64,000 nucleotides of DNA from Petrosia ficiformis (Eukaryota > Porifera > Demospongiae > Haplosclerida > Petrosiidae): assembly GCA_947044365.1 (NCBI GenBank), contig OX345636.1, positions 4,856,001 through 4,920,000 of the forward strand, read 5' to 3'. Within the stretch, counting starts at the first letter, position 1. Each line of letters starts with the position of its first letter. The position numbers and the translations under genes were made by a program. This document shows positions 59,201 to 64,000 of this stretch, piece by piece. The notes beneath the pieces are model-generated. The model ran no database searches, was not told the DNA's origin, and saw nothing but the letters and a program-made list of their open reading frames with translations.

Positions 59201-62200
59201 TGAATTAGCTCAAGCGGTTTCTCATAAATTTTGAAATCTTCATCTACCCATCTTAAACTGATATTCAGATATTCTTTATTGCTTACATCTGTCACTCATC
59301 AGCAATGATCGAATATAATATATTCCCACTGCCCTCACTTCTGCAAGAATTCTTTTTAATACATGCATTCCCATTAATGACATGATCTCATTAATTATTT
59401 CATGAGAAATGTACTTTTCTTGGTTAAAGTTCAGCATGCTCAGGAACACAGCAAGAGTAGCTGCATGAAGTTGCATTCATTACCACGAAGAGCTTGACGA
59501 TGCTTTAGTAAGTACCACAGAGATGAAAGGACTACAATGATCATTTTTCATCTAATTTCTTGATCTCTTTTATGCTGGGTATGAAGCATTGTGGTTACGA
59601 ATGGTTGATCGACAAATCCAATTTTTATTACAACTTCTTTGCGGGCTTTACTAATGGCATGCTGCTAAAACCACTGAAGTGCTTTTTTTTCCAATTTGAA
59701 TACCCACTGGACACAAACTAAGCTGTATCAGCATTCTTGTCTGTCAAAAACCCGTGAGAATAACAATAGCGGCAAATCCCTCAAATGCTTTCTTTTTTTG
59801 TAGTGCACAAAACAAGCTATGTATAAGTATTTTACCAATCAGCACAGAACTGTCTGTAGATTTTATATACCCACTAATGTTTTGTATACAATAATTATTT
59901 TTTTTGATTAATCAGTATAATTATTAATGATATCATCCGTGTACTAAATATGATACATATAATAATTATATATTATATATTATTATTATTGTGATTGCCC
60001 TGCAGGTCATAAAAAAATGTCAAATGTTTTAAAATACTGCTTTCATCCAGTACTTTTAGATTTAAAGCGAGAAAATGCAATGCTATTGGCAAAACTGGAT
60101 TGTTATCAAAGAATTAAAGCTAAAGATAGAGGTATAACTTATTTTCAGAAATGTATAAATACTAATTTTTGTCTTATTTGTCAGCACAAGTTACATAATA
60201 ATTAGTACATGTAATAGCATTGGTTAGAGTGAAACTTAGGATAAATTGCTTTACTGTTGTTTCTGAAGTGGCAGTAAATTGAAGCTAAACCTAAGGAAGT
60301 TTGCCACTTTAGAAACAACACAAGTGAGATTTATACGAAATTACACAATCAGGCATACTACAACAGATTAATTGTGTAGTCTAGATAGAGAAACTTTCAA
60401 ACTACTTTCTCCATGAATGACTAAAGCTGAAGGGAGACAGACATAAGAGAGGAGACTAGACAGTCAATGCCCCACTTTCAAAAGTAAGCACTTCCGTCAG
60501 TGTTTTTGAAGCATCAGCCAAATTGGCTCAACAATAGTTAGTGGAAGCACCTTTGGAAATACATCTTGAGTCAATTTACATAGTTAATGCTATTACTGAC
60601 AATACAATCATAATTAACTGTGCCATCTGCCCCAAAGAGTGAGTTGGGCAGTGCCAAGAGCAACTCTTTGTGTCAGTGGTGCACTATATGAGCTTATCAA
60701 ATACATTGGCCTGTCCGGACTTACCTGATTGGAATACATAGCTTACGCATTTAAAAAATTAGAGAAAGCCAGCTAATGGAAATTGTTTATTATCAAAATT
60801 TCATGTTCTGCATTCTTACTAGAATAATCATGTACCTTTAACTTTGCAGTGATTTTATACCTGCTGAATACATACAGTGGCATGCTTGCAATGACACCAA
60901 TAGCAGCAGGCAATTACCGAGTGGTTAGATGTTTTCTTTGTTGGTAGAAAAATAAGTAATCAAAGGCAATTTATGGATTAATAATACTATTTATATAATT
61001 ATATAGTTATGTTCATCATTAATTTCCAAATGAAATTAAATATAATTATTTGTTTTAAAGAGTTGAGAACCATAACTGATGTGTATTGTAAACACAAACA
61101 ATTATGTGAACTCATACAGTCAGAAATTATTGAACTTCAACAAGTGGAGTATTCTGTTACTTCACAACTACAAATGAACGAACAAGCAATTTCTGATTTA
61201 AATGAAAACATGAAAAAGAAACAGCAGAAAGGTAGTTGTTATATACTATGTTACGACTAGCTAGGATGTGTGATACAACTAAAAATACAATATTTTACAT
61301 GTTATTTTTCATGAGGCTCTAGGTGAGAAAAACCAGTCGCTTTGGAAAAGATTACTTTGGACTTAACTTAAATTAATTATCAATGATCACTCAATCAGGA
61401 ATTCAACTAAATTTGGTATGAGTAACTGTTGCTCTGCCTAAATAATGAGCCTCTTTAGCTAAAATGATGTAATATTATTTCTTTAATGTGTTTGAACAAA
61501 ACCTTTTTTCCCCAGTGACTGTTTTTGTCATCTGTATTTCATAATTTAATTAATTCATACTGTTTTGCTTGTTCATAGTTGAGCAGTTGCTCTATTTTAT
61601 TAAAATATTTTTGTCGTTAGTATAACATTTTTCAGTGCTTTGGATTTTAATGATAGGTAACTGCTATGTCTTATCTGTCTGTGCTTATATGTACATGATA
61701 TTATTTTAATACAGTGATTTAAGAATGTGGTCATGTGATTGTGTTGTTGCAAACGTTGTTTGCTAAAGAGCATGTGATCAGGTGTAATAAGCCAAGATTA
61801 ATAAAAAAACATTTTCAATAAAAATGAAAGAAGATGTAGGGACGTAAATACCCCAAAACTATGCAAACAAGGTCGGGAGGTTAATATAGGACCTAAAATT
61901 TATAAAGACCACTTCCATATAACCCTGCATAAGTTCTTATACCACTATGAAACAAAATGCAAAGAACTGTACTTATGTAAGGTTATATGGAAATGGTTTG
62001 TTTAATTCTGGGTCCTACATTAACCTTTCAACAATTGTTTGCATACTTTTTGGGTTATGACATCTCGTATATCTTCTTTTTTTTTATTGAAAATGTTTTT
62101 TAATATTCTTGTTTCCATTGTTTTTGTTTTTTTTGAATGGTCGAAAATTTGCGAATATTTTTGTAGATGACACAGGTACTTGGTGTAAGTGATATATCAT

Positions 62201-63771
62201 ATGAAATTATATAATCATAATATGAATGCACAATTAGGACTATTGAATGTCAGACTTCATATCAATTATTTATGAATTGATTATCAACTTACTGATGATG
62301 CCTATTTTCTAATTTCACTTACAGCATTGTCTGCAATTTCAGAAGTCATGTCAGTGGTGTGTCCACCACTCGGCAGTCCAATGCTTATTGTGTAATGATT
62401 ACAGTAACAAATTTATTATTTTTATTATCAGTATCCAATAGTTTAAATAATTATTATAATTTTTAGTTTTAAAATTTTTTTCTAAATTGTTATGTATTAA
62501 TTTTGCTTACAAATATTATACTTATATATATATGATCCAACCTAACCAGTACTTCCTTACACAGAGGAACACCATCTGATGCAAAAATGCAAATGCACAT
62601 GCACAAATCAATTCCATGTCACTTCATTAATGAATACTAAATGGAATCCAATTAGAGATCAAATCTCAGCAGTCATTCAGCCTCTCTGTTTTCATAGTAT
62701 CTGCAGATATCATTTCATATATCTGAATTCGATTATGAATGTGATTGGAATAGTGCTAGAATCATTATTCAACAAACAAAAAAATGATTTGTCAGGAAAA
62801 TAAAAATGATATTAATAATAATTATGATTGTGATGAAAATTTTGCCTGTTCTGCTACTTGCTGGTTCTCTACCTTAAAAAGAATATCAAGCTGTCTAGAA
62901 GATGTTAGTCATTAAACAAAACACTAGATATCGAAAGGTATGTGTGTATTAAGACTTGTCTCTACAATATTAGCAAAGATTTCAGCTAATCACTTGCAAT
63001 TGAATTGTCTGGGTGGCCATTTTTTGGTGTCATCCCTACATAGAGAGTACTACCGTACTCTCAGATTAAATTCTCACTGTCCATGAACCAACATAAACAT
63101 TTACTTGTACTAAACAATTACTATATAGTTATTTCTATAGTTTTGGATGACTCAAAGAAAAAAGATGAACAAGAGAAACTGGTGTGTGTGATAATATTAC
63201 TTGCATTATATTGAAATATAAACTAAACTATAGGATAAAGAACTGTATGATGCGGTTGAGAGGAATGATATTAGTGATGTTAAAAAAATACTTGAAAACA
63301 ATGCTAATACAAACAGTCACCAAACATATCACAAGGTATGTAAATTATACACAATTTGCATGTATTTATAATTATTCATTAATTAATATCAATTATAATT
63401 AAATTTTACACATTAAAATTATTATTACAATAGCAATAAACAAGTATAATGATTAATACAAAGTTAGTTTTTAATACTTGCGACAGGAAACGTCTTTACA
63501 TTGTGCTGTTGAGAGAGAGAATATTGAGATACTTAATCTCTTGATATCATATGGTGGTGATGTCAATTTAAGGAATGTAGTATGTATATTATACTAATGA
63601 AATGTTATATATCATAATAACATGATACACAATTATTGTAATAACTAATTTAAGTACTTCTACTTCTTGTAGAGTGGATACACTCCCTTACATTATGCTT
63701 CCTTGAGAGGTAATGTTGATATTGTTGACATACTATTGAACCATGGTGGGGATGTTCATATAGTAGATAGG
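53296..63771 (+). CDS. Death-fold-like, coiled-coil and ankyrin-repeat protein, 3' end beyond the window
   Basis: Proposed exons: 53296-53620, 57976-58620, 60006-60131, 61061-61231, 63141-63181, 63234-63335, 63487-63579, 63673-63771. Phases agree at every junction, giving 534 codons so far. Residues about 10-105 are a six-helix death-fold-like domain, CARD most likely (LLLEGVFDEQD, SVQNDVFIKALEKV). Residues 109-323 are helical and unrecognised. Exons 3 and 4 are coiled coil (LDLKRENAMLLAKL). The last three exons each encode one ankyrin repeat (DKELYDAVERND, ETSLHCAVEREN, SGYTPLHYASLRGN). Such combinations are common in animal innate-immune and cell-death adaptors. Weak points: the donor at 58621 (gtaggg), the 4.3-kb intron 1 full of transposons, and whether exons exist before 53296. 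The second Met at 53317 could be the start. Confidence 0.65.
53951..54375. mobile_element. Family C TIR element, intron 1 of the ankyrin gene
   Basis: The left part (TTAAATTGTTAAAATAACTA) and right part (TTGGTTATTTTAACAATTC) are inverted copies. The internal sequence (CTTCTTTGTTCATCTAATGT, AGATATTAGGCATGATGATT) matches 8476-8877. The right end contains a short AT run. No coding content. Confidence 0.65.
54400..54580. mobile_element. Partial copy of foldback family E
   Basis: AGAACAATAAAAACATT, TATGTAGGGATGTCAATACC and AAAAAGCATGCAGACAAGGT match one arm of the family E copies at 16016-16310 and 61799-62122. The second arm is missing. Confidence 0.6.
55022..55158. mobile_element. Half copy of foldback family D
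   Basis: It matches the right arm of 14360-14813: CTCCACAGATAATTGAATGA, ACAAGCATAATATTTATTAT, GTGACCAAATAAGAG, TTTTACAGTG. No left arm. Confidence 0.7.
55486..55959 (+). repeat. Dispersed repeat family A, long copy, intron 1 of the ankyrin gene
   Basis: It starts CATCCCTATAATTGCTTTCC after the palindrome ATGGCCCGTAGGGCCAT and ends CAAAGCAAATATAGGGATG. The middle differs from other copies over about 150 bp (GAAGTCATCATTTAGAACC region), a possible sub-family insert. Confidence 0.8.
56891..57847. mobile_element. TIR element split by a piggyBac-like insertion
   Basis: The left end AGTCTAGTGTGATACCCCCTC matches the reverse of the right end (AGTCTAGTGTGATACGCCCTC), so the two form terminal inverted repeats of about 20 bp. 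The whole 57050-57640 element lies inside, so this one arrived first. Without the insert it would be about 360 bp. Internal sequence unrecognised. Confidence 0.75.
57050..57640. mobile_element. piggyBac-like element with TTAA target duplication
   Basis: The ends CCCTTAGAGGAC and GTCCTCTAAGTG are inverted repeats with one mismatch, flanked on both sides by TTAA (57046-57049 and 57641-57644). TTAA duplication with CCC-type ends is the piggyBac signature. It is much more GC-rich than its surroundings. A minus-strand frame (57564-57100, 154 residues) spans most of it, with several Cys and His residues and LECMLCKARNAL near its end. I do not recognise it and cannot say whether it is expressed. Confidence 0.8.
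58838..58990. mobile_element. Partial copy of foldback family E
   Basis: ACAAGAATAATAAAAAAACA, then TATGTAGGGATAGATATC and AAATACCACTTCCACAAAAC match one arm of family E. It is followed at once by the hAT-type fossil. Confidence 0.65.
58995..59700 (-). pseudogene. hAT-type (ZMYM1-like) transposase remnant
   Basis: Minus-strand fragments in order: a leader with ALRGNECNF-like sequence (about 59490), SHEIINEIMSLMGMHVLKRI (about 59400-59340), then LRWVDEDFKIYEKPLELIHV and, after frameshifts, SQCRGQAYDGA and AANMSGYISGVAARIQ. CRGQxYDGAxNMSG is the well-known block of hAT-like transposases related to ZMYM1. YDGA is duplicated by a short repeat. Stops and frameshifts show it is dead. It lies in an intron of the ankyrin gene. 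Confidence 0.75.
61799..62122. mobile_element. Foldback MITE family E, second full copy
   Basis: The left arm AATAAAAAAACATTTTCAAT and GCAAACAAGGTCGGGAGG pairs with the right arm AACCTTTCAACAATTG and TTGAAAATGTTTTTTAATAT. The central part contains GACCACTTCCATATAACC and its inverse. It lies in an intron of the ankyrin gene. Confidence 0.8.
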
Positions 63772-64000
63772 GTAAATGAATGATATATTGTATATAATTA
63801 CATGTTCATCCAACATATCTATAACATAATACATATTGTTAGAATGGTTAATTTCTATTTTGGTCAAAGTTCAAACTTGTTAGTAAGTATAGCTGTATAA
63901 TTATACACGTAATTTAAACTAAAGGCTAAATTTCTTGTGTAATTATTTTACAGATGATTTTTCACATTATGTAGGATTAGGAAAAGTATATAGACAAATT
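63772..64000 (+). other. Intron and possible next exon at the window edge
   Basis: After the donor at 63772 the sequence is AT-rich until ATTATTTTACAG (63942-63953), a plausible acceptor. The following bases are open in only one frame, which does not match the phase of the previous exon, so I do not call an exon. Confidence 0.3.

Overview
The window looks like nuclear DNA of an early-branching animal; a demosponge (Amphimedon/Haliclona type) is my best guess. It is AT-rich, genes are split by short GT-AG introns, and many small inverted-repeat transposons lie in the introns. It also carries a beta-helix plus multi-spanning membrane protein of a kind I associate with large sponge families, and a gene combining a death-fold-like domain with ankyrin repeats. 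The species call is inference.

Layout. 1-6800: a small secreted cysteine-rich gene or pseudogene (1133-1713), then a rearranged, decayed Ty3/gypsy-type retrotransposon (about 2800-5940) associated with a dispersed repeat, here family A. 6813-43094: the main feature, five head-to-tail minus-strand paralogues (K1-K5), each with the same seven exons. I joined the exons by hand and each gene gives one open frame of 779-818 codons. The domain order is an N-terminal kelch propeller of about six blades, then a glutamine-rich heptad coiled coil, then a C-terminal protein kinase domain. Exons 1-5 have identical lengths in all five copies (10, 546, 173, 204, 172 nt); length varies only in the coiled-coil exon and the start or end of the kinase exon. 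K1/K2 keep DFG and K3-K5 have DYG, so there are two subgroups. All five lack the usual catalytic-loop Lys (HRDVSSAN).

43160-49600: non-coding DNA with a tandem duplication of about 0.9 kb, leading into a single-exon 1177-residue membrane protein (45770-49303) with a signal peptide, a beta-helix ectodomain and about nine or ten membrane segments. 49600-53290: transposon fossils, including a Crypton-like tyrosine recombinase remnant and a short element with a perfect 9-bp target duplication. 53296 to the window end: a plus-strand gene with a death-fold-like N-terminus, a helical middle, coiled coil and at least three ankyrin repeats, running off the right edge. Its introns hold nested piggyBac-like and other TIR elements and a hAT-type transposase fossil.

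Because the five kinase genes are aligned paralogues, one intron serves as the empty site for an insertion in another. This dates several insertions relative to the duplications and in one case gives exact transposon ends. The kelch-coiled-coil-kinase genes, the beta-helix membrane protein and the death-fold/ankyrin gene would fit a sensing or signalling neighbourhood, but nothing here proves that they work together.
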